Below, piece by piece: positions 55,768 through 64,000 of a stretch of 64,000 bases of DNA. Position numbers and translations under genes: made by a program. The stretch is from assembly GCF_000218785.1 (NCBI RefSeq), contig NZ_AFPO01000020.1, forward strand, positions 1 through 64,000. Direction: 5' to 3'. The stretch comes from Idiomarina sp. A28L (lineage in GTDB: Bacteria; Pseudomonadota; Gammaproteobacteria; Enterobacterales; Alteromonadaceae). Every line of letters starts with the position of its first letter. Within the stretch, counting starts at the first letter, position 1. The notes under the pieces were generated by a model. That model saw only the letters and a program-made list of their open reading frames with translations. It was not told the DNA's origin and ran no database searches.

Positions 55768-58224
55768 TTAATAAAATGCTTTATGTAAGCGTGTTATGGC
55801 CACTGCATAATCCGCACGTTGTACCCGCTGCTTTGGTTCAAATGTAGCGGTGATTGTAGGCTCTAAATCCAACACTCCCTGCTGTAAATGAAACCGCACT
55901 GACAACAGGCCGGTATCAATCGCCGCTTGCACATATCCGCGTAGCCCTGCTGGTATGTCACCAGCATCTGTAACTGGTACTGCGTTACCGTCAAAGTATG
56001 CAACAACTTCACCATCAAAATTCGCAACTTCACGCCCTAATCCAAGCGATTGCACCAAAGTATAAGCAAGCTCAGCTTTTGTTACACGTCCATTCGGAGC
56101 AAACTTATCACTGTTAGCAATAACCACACCCGGCTCAAACTGCGCGCGATCGCGTAATGCTGCACCTCGAGCTGTGGTAGCTTCAGCAAGTAAAGCGGCA
56201 AAACCATTCACATCGGTGAATCTCTCCGTTGCAGGTGCAAGCTGACGAACGCCCCCACCCATAACTTGGAAATCAGCTAACTCGATCCGGCGAAGTTCTC
56301 GGTTTGGATCGAAGTTGCTACCGCGACCGTCTACCAAGCGGTTTTGTACCGCATATTCGATAAAGCCCCGTGCTGGGTGCGATGCAATATCGTTTAAACC
56401 AGAAAACTCACCAGCGCGTTCCTGCACTACCCGAACGTTAAGATCGCCAGGTACTCCATAACCGTTGGTTACACCGAGAGGGTCTAAAGCCACACCGGAT
56501 AGCCCACCAACACCGCGCAATTCAAGTGTCCACTCTCCAGCTACAGCTGGAGCAGTGGCGGCAATGTTTTGCCCTAAAACAGGTAACGAAACGCCGGAAC
56601 CGTAACGAACACCATTAGGATCAGTAAGCACAATTGCTAATGTGTTTTCACTCACATTGGCGCTAGCAGAAACCAAAGTAATGTCGCTGCCAACGTTGAA
56701 GCTGTAACGCTCTGGTTCGCCTACCGGTGAGAAAAACGCGTTAATAGTTTCTTCCTTACCGATTTCAATTGTTGCCGAAGCATTAAACTCACGATCTAGA
56801 TTGTTTAAGCCACTCGCATTTTGTTCAAAGCTGGCTGCCATTTTCACTGCTTCATAGGCGTTTACGTAACCAGCGCCAACTTCCCAATCTTCACGACCCG
56901 GCATATTGGTTGCAGTGTACTGAAGGATATCTTTTACTTCCCGCCATTCAAGTGATGGGTTTGCTTCTAACATCAACGCCACAATACCAGCAACATGTGG
57001 CGCAGCCATAGATGTACCACTCTTCGCAGTGTAGTAAGGTAAGTGCCCTAACTCGATGCGTTCAGCGTCAGAGGTTGCACCTAAACCACCCAACGGATCT
57101 GATTGTACGCGAGCGGAAATAACACCAACTCCAGGTGCTGTTACCGTTGGCTGGTCCACCCAATCAAACCGTTCGCCATTGATTATTACTTCACCGCCTT
57201 TGTTACGTTCGCCACGGCTGGAAAAAGGCGCTAAATTACCTTGCGAATCACCAGCTGCAACAGTTACCACCCATGGAGCCTTTTTAAAGTTTCCAGTAAT
57301 GGTGCTAGCTCCTGATCCAGAGTTACCTGCTGAAAATACAGTAATTACTCCACGGTCTGCCAATGCTTTGGTAGCGATATTCGTTGGATGATTAGGTTGG
57401 AACTCAGAACCAGCATCGGCAGTTGAGCCAAATGAGTTGGTAATTACCCGAATACCATATCGAGTTTGATTCGCTAACGCATAATCAAAGCCACCAAGCG
57501 TATCCAATAAAAATAGCGCCGCACCAGAGCCGTAACCAATCAAGTTAGCGCCTGGAGCCACACCTTCGTATAAACCTCCAGACATAACACCATCGCCACC
57601 CACAGTCGCGGCAACGTGAGTTCCATGACCACCAAGCTGATCAGTAGTGGCAAGATTTTCTTGATAAGTGATCGGCAATAACGGTGATAACCCGTTGAGG
57701 TTAATTGCGGCTGCTACATTTTGAATAGTACGCGTAGGATATTCAACATCTCGATGTAAGCCATCAATACCTGAATCGTTCACCACCACACCAACGCCAC
57801 GACCCGTTATTGGAAAGCCATTAATGCGCAGGTTACGATCGGTACGCACCCGATTGACACCTGTGATCTCGGTTTCTTCTGCGTTTTCGTAGTCCATCGC
57901 GTCATTGAGGTAAACAGAACGTACCTCAGGTAATGCGGTTATTGCATGTATTTGACCAAGATCAGCAACTACACCCGCAATTGGTAGCTTTTGAAAAGTG
58001 GTACCGGTAACGCCAAGGTTCGTCAATGCAAGAACCTGTGCCGGCGTGAGTGGACCATCTCCTTGAAAACTTACTACTAACTCTACACTTCCCTGTAGCT
58101 CACCAGAATCTAAGATAGATTGAACTTTTGGCCCAATGGTTGAAGCATGCGCGCCCATTGCGAACATGGTTGCTGCAGCAACTGAAGCCAGTTTAAATGA
58201 AATGAATGTTTTTTTGCTTTTCAT
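55768..58224 (-). CDS. Secreted subtilisin-like (S8) serine protease with SLH-like C-terminal repeats
   Basis: This 818-residue exported protease has a signal peptide (ending MGAHA), an inhibitor I9-like propeptide (about residues 45-110) and a subtilase domain. Catalytic Asp is in VVVNDSGIDGLH (near 149), His in GGHGTHVAATVGG (near 205) and Ser in SGTSMAAPHVAGIVALML (near 404). A beta-rich region follows. Three C-terminal segments resemble S-layer homology modules (ARGFIEYAVQNRLVDGRG, VTKAELAYTLVQSLGLG, LRGYVQAAIDTGLL with RADYAVAITRL). SLH modules usually tether proteins to Gram-positive or deep-branching cell walls. Likely role: extracellular protein degradation. It is monocistronic, next to the two-component genes. 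Confidence 0.92.
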   Translation of the reverse strand: MKSKKTFISFKLASVAAATMFAMGAHASTIGPKVQSILDSGELQGSVELVVSFQGDGPLTPAQVLALTNLGVTGTTFQKLPIAGVVADLGQIHAITALPEVRSVYLNDAMDYENAEETEITGVNRVRTDRNLRINGFPITGRGVGVVVNDSGIDGLHRDVEYPTRTIQNVAAAINLNGLSPLLPITYQENLATTDQLGGHGTHVAATVGGDGVMSGGLYEGVAPGANLIGYGSGAALFLLDTLGGFDYALANQTRYGIRVITNSFGSTADAGSEFQPNHPTNIATKALADRGVITVFSAGNSGSGASTITGNFKKAPWVVTVAAGDSQGNLAPFSSRGERNKGGEVIINGERFDWVDQPTVTAPGVGVISARVQSDPLGGLGATSDAERIELGHLPYYTAKSGTSMAAPHVAGIVALMLEANPSLEWREVKDILQYTATNMPGREDWEVGAGYVNAYEAVKMAASFEQNASGLNNLDREFNASATIEIGKEETINAFFSPVGEPERYSFNVGSDITLVSASANVSENTLAIVLTDPNGVRYGSGVSLPVLGQNIAATAPAVAGEWTLELRGVGGLSGVALDPLGVTNGYGVPGDLNVRVVQERAGEFSGLNDIASHPARGFIEYAVQNRLVDGRGSNFDPNRELRRIELADFQVMGGGVRQLAPATERFTDVNGFAALLAEATTARGAALRDRAQFEPGVVIANSDKFAPNGRVTKAELAYTLVQSLGLGREVANFDGEVVAYFDGNAVPVTDAGDIPAGLRGYVQAAIDTGLLSVRFHLQQGVLDLEPTITATFEPKQRVQRADYAVAITRLHKAFY

Positions 58225-58352
58225 AAGTGTGTCCTCTGTAACACGAATTTAACAAGGACACATTTACACGGCGAAGAGCGATTTAATATCAGGGAGATCC
58301 CCGAACTTCTTCAGTGCAACCCTACTACTCTAATTACTAAGCAAGAGGTAAA

Positions 58353-58982
58353 CTAATGATATATATTCTTTTTTACAGCGATATGAATTAGTTCTGCGGT
58401 AGTAGTAACATTAAATTTTTGTAATACTTTTCCACGATGGTGTTCCGCAGTTTTGGTGGCCATATTCAATAATCGACCAATTTCTTTGGTAGGATGCCCC
58501 TGAACAACGAGATGAAATACTTCCCGTTCTCGGCGGGTTAAGTTCTCAAGGCTTGGCCGAACGTTGCCTTGTTTAATTGCCTCTTCTAGCAATGGCGGGA
58601 ACACTCGAACCCCGCCATATACTTTTCGAATCACTTCATATAACTCATCACCGGTAGCATCTTTCAGCACATAACCAACCGCGCCGGAATGATAAAATGC
58701 TTCCATATACTCAAGTTCATTATGCATCGTTAAAACCAGTACTTTGGAATCTGGACGTTGCAGTAAAATTTTTTCAATCGCCACTAAACCATTCATTTTT
58801 GGCATGGCGATATCCATTAGGATCACATCGGGTTGATAAACTATTACTGCTTTTGTAAGGTCAATACCGTTATCACATTCCGCAAGAACTGTAATGTCTT
58901 CATACACATCGAGCATTTTTACCACGCCCTGGCGCATAAGCGTGTGATCATCAGCAATAACTAACGAAATGATCTGCGTCAT
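58353..58982 (-). CDS. NarL/LuxR-type response regulator
   Basis: This 209-residue regulator has a receiver domain (LVIADDHTLMRQGVVKML, phospho-acceptor Asp in VILMDIAMPKMNG near residue 57, Lys in YVLKDATGDEL) and a LuxR-type helix-turn-helix (LTRREREVFHLVVQGHPTKEI then ATKTAEHHRGKVLQK). Its start overlaps the histidine kinase stop by four bases, so the two are a cognate pair. Targets are unknown; the S8 protease gene directly downstream is a candidate. Confidence 0.93.
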   Translation of the reverse strand: MTQIISLVIADDHTLMRQGVVKMLDVYEDITVLAECDNGIDLTKAVIVYQPDVILMDIAMPKMNGLVAIEKILLQRPDSKVLVLTMHNELEYMEAFYHSGAVGYVLKDATGDELYEVIRKVYGGVRVFPPLLEEAIKQGNVRPSLENLTRREREVFHLVVQGHPTKEIGRLLNMATKTAEHHRGKVLQKFNVTTTAELIHIAVKKNIYH

Positions 58983-59665
58983 AAACGCACCTGAACAGTA
59001 AGCTGCGTGCCGTTGCTCGGCCGCGTTTGTATATTTAGTGTGGCATCAAATGCGGCGGCGCGATCAAACATGCTGCGCAGCCCAACCCCCTTTTTCACTG
59101 TATCGTAAACAAAGCCTTTACCGTTATCGATAATATCCATTCTAAATGCCTGACCATTACGGGCAGCAAATACCCGAACTTCAGTTGCACCGGAGTGTTT
59201 AAGTATATTAGTAAACGCTTCTTGAGCGATGCGGAATACCATAATATTCAGGTCATCAGGTAGCTCATCGTTAACATCGATATCTAACTTAACCTGCACA
59301 TTTTCTTTTTTAAACACGGTTCTAGCTAACCACCTCAACGCAGCATGTAACCCTAAGTCATCAAGCACAGTAGGCCGCATTAATCTTGCCATGGTACGAA
59401 TATCTTCCATCATATTATCAGCTAGTAAGTAGAGATCTTCATCATCTTCTGAATTTTCTCTGCGCTGCTTTAATCTGCGTGAAAGAATAGCCATTGATTG
59501 ACCAACGCCGTCATGCAAATCATGTGCTAATTGATTCCTTTCGAGCTCTTGCTGATTCCACACGCGCCTAGCGAGTTCTCTCAACTCGTCCTGCTCTTGC
59601 ATCAACAAATTGCGGAGTTGTTGTTGGATTTCACATAGTGAATCAAGTTTACTATTCACTTCCAC
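58979..59665 (-). CDS. Cytosolic NarX/DesK-type histidine kinase without sensor domain
   Basis: This 228-residue kinase has a short N-terminal coiled coil, a HisKA_3 domain with the phospho-acceptor His in QLAHDLHDGVGQSMAIL (near residue 49), and an ATPase domain (RIAQEAFTNILKHSGA N-box, DNGKGF G1 box, GVGLRSMFDRA G2 box). There is no transmembrane helix and no PAS or GAF domain. The signal must come from a partner. Its start lies within the last 14 bases of the Ser/Thr kinase gene, making that protein the obvious candidate. Confidence 0.92.
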   Translation of the reverse strand: MEVNSKLDSLCEIQQQLRNLLMQEQDELRELARRVWNQQELERNQLAHDLHDGVGQSMAILSRRLKQRRENSEDDEDLYLLADNMMEDIRTMARLMRPTVLDDLGLHAALRWLARTVFKKENVQVKLDIDVNDELPDDLNIMVFRIAQEAFTNILKHSGATEVRVFAARNGQAFRMDIIDNGKGFVYDTVKKGVGLRSMFDRAAAFDATLNIQTRPSNGTQLTVQVRL

Positions 59666-62600
59666 ATTCCTTATAGAACCAACAGCTATATCGTTGTGCT
59701 TGCTCTTCTTCTAATGAACCTAACCACTCGGTTTTCGCTAATCGTACCTTAGTATCTGAGTTCGGTGTTTCTTGTATGAAAATATGATTTCGCCAATGTT
59801 TTGGATATTGAGCAAGCACCCTAACTAATGCCTCAGATGACTGTAAGCCATCTCTTGCTGCTAGATAATTAACATGTAGATGCTCTTGGTAGTATGAAGG
59901 CAATACAACTGCCATAAGCGCTTCTTTTTCTTCTAAATCAATAGCTTTTGGCATGAATTCCCATAATAACAAACGCATTTTCATCTCCGTATGTAACGGG
60001 AGATTAATATCGTTTAACGATTCCCGTAAACGTTTGCCCTCGGCCACTGCATTATCAGTTTTAGTTGCGTGGTTGTAACTCCAATTTAGCCACGCGAAAA
60101 CAATTTCCTGTTCGCGCGTAAATCCATCTTGTAATGAATTTAAATGCTCTTGTTCACGCAGAAAGCATCCAGCATCAGCAATCCAAAAACACATTTCAAG
60201 TTTCCACAGTAAGTTCTCTATGATCGCCCTATTATCTTGAATCGCAGAAGCATACTCTATCGCTTGCACAACATTGCTCAACGCAGCATCGAGATTCCCC
60301 AAACCAAAATTACGACGGCTAAATACAAAGTTCAAAAATGCTTGTTCAATTGGCCGGTTATCACCAATATAATTACTTACTTTGGCGAGTATGCGAGTTG
60401 CCATTTGATACTCACCACGATGAAGGTGCAAGTTTGCCAACTGCAGTTCAGTTCTGAGTTTGCCGCTTTCGTGATCAATTCGATCAAATAAAGTATTTGC
60501 TTGCCGCCAGAAAATATCAGCTTGGCTAAAATCTCCTGACAAGAAATAGACAAAAGCCACATTGTTGATAGTTTCAGCTTGCTCTTCAGTGCTGCTGTAG
60601 CGTATTCGCAAATCTAAAGCACCGCGAAAATACCGTAGCGCCGCGTCGTATTTACCCTGCTCTTCAGCTAAATATCCACGTTCATTCAGAACTTGCGCAG
60701 TACCTCGATGATCATTCAACGTGGCAAATATCTCTGCTGCTTTTTCTAACTGCAAATCTGCCTCTACATACTTCTGCATAATTGCGAGAACATTGGCTAA
60801 ATTACTTAATGTCACCGCTTGGCCCATGAAATCCTCATTCGCGGTTCGTACTTTCAATGCTTGCTCGAAGTAGTTCTGTGATGCTAACAAGTCACCGATG
60901 CGCAGGTAAGCTACACCGAGCGCATTTAAAATAATGCCCTGGCCGAATAAATCTTCTTGTTGCCGGAATCGAATCAACCCTTGTGCTAATTCATGATGAA
61001 TAGAACTTTGAATGTCGCCTTGATTAATTCGTAAACGGCCCAACTCAAACCAGAGATTACCTGAGTTAGGATCTATACTTAATGCTGCTTCCAGCAACTG
61101 CTCCGCTAATGATACATCGTCGAGTTGTTGAGCTATCATCGCTCGTTGTTCTAATAAAATTGGTCGGCTCGGGTAAACTTCAAGAAGCCGATCTAATGCC
61201 AGCGCAGCTGAATCTAAATCACCCGACAACTGAGCTTCTAACACCCGCCCTCTTAACACCCAATAGTTTGCTGTGTTTTCGGCAGTGGTTTCAAACAACA
61301 TAGATAGATAGTAATCTGCCTTGTCATCTAACCCTGCTAAATTTGCCCATTGCGCTAATGCGAACCAAAATGCTGTAGATTGCTGATATTGAGCCTGATG
61401 ATCGCGTTGCAACCGTTCCACTTGCTCATGTGATTCTGCGTTTTGTATTTGAATTACTAATTCTGCTAGTTCCGCATTGAGTACATCGCTGGTTTTCCCA
61501 CCACTAACATTATCCAGATGAATGACTAGATGTGATTGAATCTGCTGAAAGGCAGTTAACACACCTCGCTGTAAAGCAAAAGCCTCAACACCCATTGGCT
61601 GATTCTCTGGGTAGTGACTAACATAAACTTGAACATAATCTGAAGCGCCATCGCTATCGTTAAAGGATGCAACAAAAATTAGTGTTGAAACGTTCAATAA
61701 AGTAGCCAAGCGCTCTCGATCACGCGCTTGCTGGAATGGATTTAAGCCTAGCTGTAAAACAAGGTTGTTGACACGGGTAGGCGAAATTACCGAGAACTTA
61801 TTCTTCTCTGTGTAGGTAAGTGAGAGCATTTGCACAATTCGCTCTGCATCGGGCGCATCCGGTGTATGTACGAATGCAATTCGTGCAGGTGCAACTGAGT
61901 GATTTGGCTCAACCAACAGCTCAGGGCCAGTGCCGTTAGAATAATGCTGGTATATTGTCGCTAGAAAAAGCAACAAGACTACAAGAGCGGCCATCGCGAT
62001 GTGTCGACGAGAACCCGTTACCGTTGTTTTTCTAACGATTTTTGTGAGCGATGAACGGTTCTCAGGATTCTCATTTAGCATTCTCTTTGCAAGCTTTAAC
62101 CAGCGCAATCGCCATAAGTGAGTTCTTGTGCCATGCCTTGGAACAGCATTAAGAATTCGTTGAATAACTTTACCTAATGCATAAATATCAACCGCGTTTG
62201 AAATCGCCTCTCCTTCATCTATTTCGGGGGCTCGATAGCCGTCTGTTCCGCTACCTCTAGTATACGAATCACCATGAACCGCGCTAATACCGAAATCAGC
62301 GATAACCAAGTTATTACTTGTATCAATCAGTAAATTTGCCGGTTTGAGGTCACCATGAATAACTTGTTCTCGATGACAAGCTTGAACTCCCGCAATGATC
62401 TGATGAAACCAACGCTCCGCATCAGGCATTGATACATTTTCTTGCAATCGCTGAGCAAGTGTTTGCCCTGCGATATAGTCCATTGTGTAAAAAACGTATG
62501 CCTCATCACGATAAAACTCATGAACACGGATAATATTTGGATCGGAAATTCTTCGAGCAGCAAGTAGTTCATCACGCAATCGTTGTATTGCAGATTCAGA

Positions 62601-62807
62601 TAGTTCGGTTCTCCGAGCTAGTACTTTAATTGCAATCGTTTTGTCGGTGATTTCGTCATGAGCACGATATACGTGAGCTTGCCCGCCCTGTCCAAGCTCC
62701 TCATGAATGAAAAAACGATTAGCTAAAAGTGTTCCAGCAGGTATCCCTGTATCGGCAATAATAGTTGTGCGGATGTCATCCTTAATCCCGTCACTTGGGG
62801 TCGACAT
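59652..62807 (-). CDS. Membrane-anchored Ser/Thr protein kinase with TPR sensor region
   Basis: From ATG 62807 (GAGGTGAGT upstream) this is a 1051-residue Hanks-type kinase. The catalytic domain spans about residues 30-250: GQGGQAHVYRA glycine loop, AIKVLA lysine, HGDLKPANLL catalytic loop, ADFGISAVHG activation segment and YRAPEIDEG. The active-site loop has HGD rather than HRD. One TM helix follows (HIAMAALVVLLLFLATIY, about 268-288). The outer part begins with a FlgO/TolB-like segment (ARIAFVHTPDAPDAERIVQM) and has about ten TPR units. The gene is co-transcribed with FHA-GAF, histidine kinase and regulator genes. A stimulus-binding TPR face in the periplasm is inference. Confidence 0.92.
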   Translation of the reverse strand: MSTPSDGIKDDIRTTIIADTGIPAGTLLANRFFIHEELGQGGQAHVYRAHDEITDKTIAIKVLARRTELSESAIQRLRDELLAARRISDPNIIRVHEFYRDEAYVFYTMDYIAGQTLAQRLQENVSMPDAERWFHQIIAGVQACHREQVIHGDLKPANLLIDTSNNLVIADFGISAVHGDSYTRGSGTDGYRAPEIDEGEAISNAVDIYALGKVIQRILNAVPRHGTRTHLWRLRWLKLAKRMLNENPENRSSLTKIVRKTTVTGSRRHIAMAALVVLLLFLATIYQHYSNGTGPELLVEPNHSVAPARIAFVHTPDAPDAERIVQMLSLTYTEKNKFSVISPTRVNNLVLQLGLNPFQQARDRERLATLLNVSTLIFVASFNDSDGASDYVQVYVSHYPENQPMGVEAFALQRGVLTAFQQIQSHLVIHLDNVSGGKTSDVLNAELAELVIQIQNAESHEQVERLQRDHQAQYQQSTAFWFALAQWANLAGLDDKADYYLSMLFETTAENTANYWVLRGRVLEAQLSGDLDSAALALDRLLEVYPSRPILLEQRAMIAQQLDDVSLAEQLLEAALSIDPNSGNLWFELGRLRINQGDIQSSIHHELAQGLIRFRQQEDLFGQGIILNALGVAYLRIGDLLASQNYFEQALKVRTANEDFMGQAVTLSNLANVLAIMQKYVEADLQLEKAAEIFATLNDHRGTAQVLNERGYLAEEQGKYDAALRYFRGALDLRIRYSSTEEQAETINNVAFVYFLSGDFSQADIFWRQANTLFDRIDHESGKLRTELQLANLHLHRGEYQMATRILAKVSNYIGDNRPIEQAFLNFVFSRRNFGLGNLDAALSNVVQAIEYASAIQDNRAIIENLLWKLEMCFWIADAGCFLREQEHLNSLQDGFTREQEIVFAWLNWSYNHATKTDNAVAEGKRLRESLNDINLPLHTEMKMRLLLWEFMPKAIDLEEKEALMAVVLPSYYQEHLHVNYLAARDGLQSSEALVRVLAQYPKHWRNHIFIQETPNSDTKVRLAKTEWLGSLEEEQAQRYSCWFYKECGSE

Positions 62808-62914
62808 ACTCACCTCAAAAGCCACCTCTCACATGCAATAATTGTTATGATTATACGAACAGAGTGGGCGAAGTAATAGATAACTAAAAACAGTATTCTA
62901 TACGCTTCTTTACA

Positions 62915-63754
62915 CTATAGAGGTAATTCAGAATTAGCAAGTTCTTGGTCTATCTCTCGCAAGCCAAAAACAATGCCCAATTGTCGGGCATATGATGTAA
63001 CAACACGTAAATCTATATCGGTAAAAGCTCGAGACGTTTCAGTGCTGTCTGCATATAACACTGCATATGTACGGCCGTTAAAATTAACTGGCACACAAAT
63101 TAATGACGATAATTCTTGTTCAACAATACTGTGTGCATTGCGAAGTAGTGGATCATCATTAATATTTGCTAATACAACAGGTTGGTTTTCGGTTACTGCT
63201 CTACGAATAGCGCTGCGGCTGCCTGAAAAATCAGCAGCAGAACACCAAGAGGGATTACCGCAAGATTGAATAACTACACCGGCTTCATTTAAAAGCAATA
63301 GAGCTGCTCGTTCTCGAGGAAAAAGGTTCTGTAATGTTTCCGTGGCAAAATTCGCAAACGTTTCCAAGTTCATGGTTTGAGCGAGTCGTAGCGTGCTATT
63401 TTTTATTTGTTTAAACTGCCACCCTGCCTCACTATCTGCCGCTACGGCATCTCGGTATGGTAGCTGTTCAGCAAGACAGTTAACATGCCCCATTCTGAAT
63501 CGAAGAGGCTCGTATGGCAAACTAAGATATTCAATTCTTTCGTGCGCAAAATAACAGCCACTCCGGCTATTTAAATCTTGAATTTGCCAACTGCCCTCGC
63601 GGAATTGAATTTGGGCGTGAGCTCTTGATATCGCTGGATCGTTTATACGAATATCTGCCTTTGAACCTCTACCAATTACATAATGCCTCCCCTCTAAAAG
63701 GAGGGAAATCTGGCTTGGTTGATCAACTAAGTTCATTTGTAAACGTAATGGCAC
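62915..63754 (-). CDS. FHA-GAF domain protein
   Basis: This 279-residue cytosolic protein has an N-terminal FHA domain (YVIGRGSKADIRINDPAISRA with the conserved Arg, Ser and His phosphothreonine pocket; DLNSRSGCYF) over residues 20-95. A C-terminal GAF domain (about residues 115-270) has LFPRERAALLLLNE, SSLICVPVNFNGRTYAVLYAD and FTDIDLRVV. FHA domains read phosphothreonine, so the neighbouring Ser/Thr kinase is the natural partner and the GAF domain may bind a small ligand. The kinase gene starts about 107 bases downstream. Confidence 0.92.
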   Translation of the reverse strand: MPLRLQMNLVDQPSQISLLLEGRHYVIGRGSKADIRINDPAISRAHAQIQFREGSWQIQDLNSRSGCYFAHERIEYLSLPYEPLRFRMGHVNCLAEQLPYRDAVAADSEAGWQFKQIKNSTLRLAQTMNLETFANFATETLQNLFPRERAALLLLNEAGVVIQSCGNPSWCSAADFSGSRSAIRRAVTENQPVVLANINDDPLLRNAHSIVEQELSSLICVPVNFNGRTYAVLYADSTETSRAFTDIDLRVVTSYARQLGIVFGLREIDQELANSELPL

Positions 63755-63767
63755 TTGTTACCTCTAT

Positions 63768-64000
63768 TTACAAAATCCGCAGGCTATAACGGATAGTTCT
63801 AGCTTGAGCAAGCAATGTACCCGAAACGTTCTGCAAATCTTTAGACGACCGCCAAATCGAAGGCATCACAGCACCATCTGCTGTTTCTAAGATTGTGATA
63901 ATTTCATTCACAGTGTTTTGAGCAGAACCGTAACTACCAGCACTCACTTGCTGTTGCAAGATTGATAATGCTGCAGAAAGCAAGTTATAGGTTGGCGATT
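63768..64000 (-). CDS. C-terminal fragment of an unknown protein
   Basis: The minus-strand frame is open to the window edge and ends at 63768. It gives at least 77 residues, with LLSAALSILQQQVSAGSYG, INEI-type helical stretch VNEIITILETADG and a C-terminal RTIRYSLRIL. No family is recognised. It ends 13 bases before the FHA-GAF gene and probably belongs to the same operon. The 5' end lies outside the window. Confidence 0.6.
   Translation of the reverse strand, partial: SPTYNLLSAALSILQQQVSAGSYGSAQNTVNEIITILETADGAVMPSIWRSSKDLQNVSGTLLAQARTIRYSLRIL

Overview
The window reads as a chromosomal segment of a marine gammaproteobacterium. Gene order and protein sequences are closest to Alteromonadales-type genomes; Idiomarinaceae is my guess from the tandem TonB receptors, amino-acid-oriented accessory genes and moderate GC, and has not been tested. 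There are no rRNA or tRNA genes, insertion sequences, prophage genes or CRISPR arrays that I can see. Coding density is high and most operons end in clear hairpin terminators.

Region 1 (1-25.8 kb) is housekeeping. It begins with a protein C-terminus that resembles RNase E, then a ComEA-like helix-hairpin-helix protein. A minus-strand train follows: gyrA - serC - hisC - aroA - cmk - rpsA - ihfB - lapA - lapB - pyrF. This mixes amino-acid biosynthesis, the cmk-rpsA-ihfB block and LPS-assembly control. On the plus strand are ubiG, gph and a complete class Ia ribonucleotide reductase module (nrdA, nrdB, yfaE-type ferredoxin, grxA) behind two NrdR boxes. Then come hrpA, a CBS-pair protein, an isoaspartyl peptidase/asparaginase with a lipoprotein signal, and sbcB.

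Region 2 (25.8-37.5 kb) is envelope transport: two tandem, clearly paralogous TonB-dependent receptors, then an RND/MMPL exporter co-transcribed with a secreted YCF48-like propeller protein and divergent from a secreted DUF1329 protein.

Region 3 (37.5-40.6 kb) carries a beta-hydroxyacid dehydrogenase, cmoM (tRNA wobble uridine modification), a Nif3/YbgI family protein and a small lysine-rich, histone-H1-like protein.

Region 4 (40.6-51.8 kb) is the most interesting stretch. A ten-gene minus-strand operon (TudS/DUF1722 fusion, photolyase, SnoaL-like protein, SDR, FAD amine-oxidase-like protein, DUF1365, Cfa-like methyltransferase, DUF2878, chalcone-isomerase-like protein, DUF3833 lipoprotein) faces a LON-domain gene and an ECF sigma factor/ChrR anti-sigma pair. 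ChrR keeps every expected zinc ligand. A TGATCC-N17-CGTAAT element precedes the sigma gene. By analogy with Rhodobacter sphaeroides RpoE-ChrR, this looks like a singlet-oxygen/photo-oxidative stress regulon. Its Cfa/FAD/DUF1365 trio matches the genes linked there to methylated furan fatty acids. The Cfa-like enzyme has lost two residues that bind bicarbonate in true cyclopropane synthases.

Region 5 (51.8-64 kb) has ihfA - pheT - pheS, a secreted subtilisin-like protease with SLH-like C-terminal repeats, and an operon joining a FHA-GAF protein, a membrane-anchored Ser/Thr kinase with a long TPR region, a sensorless cytosolic histidine kinase and a NarL-type response regulator. The last gene runs off the window edge.
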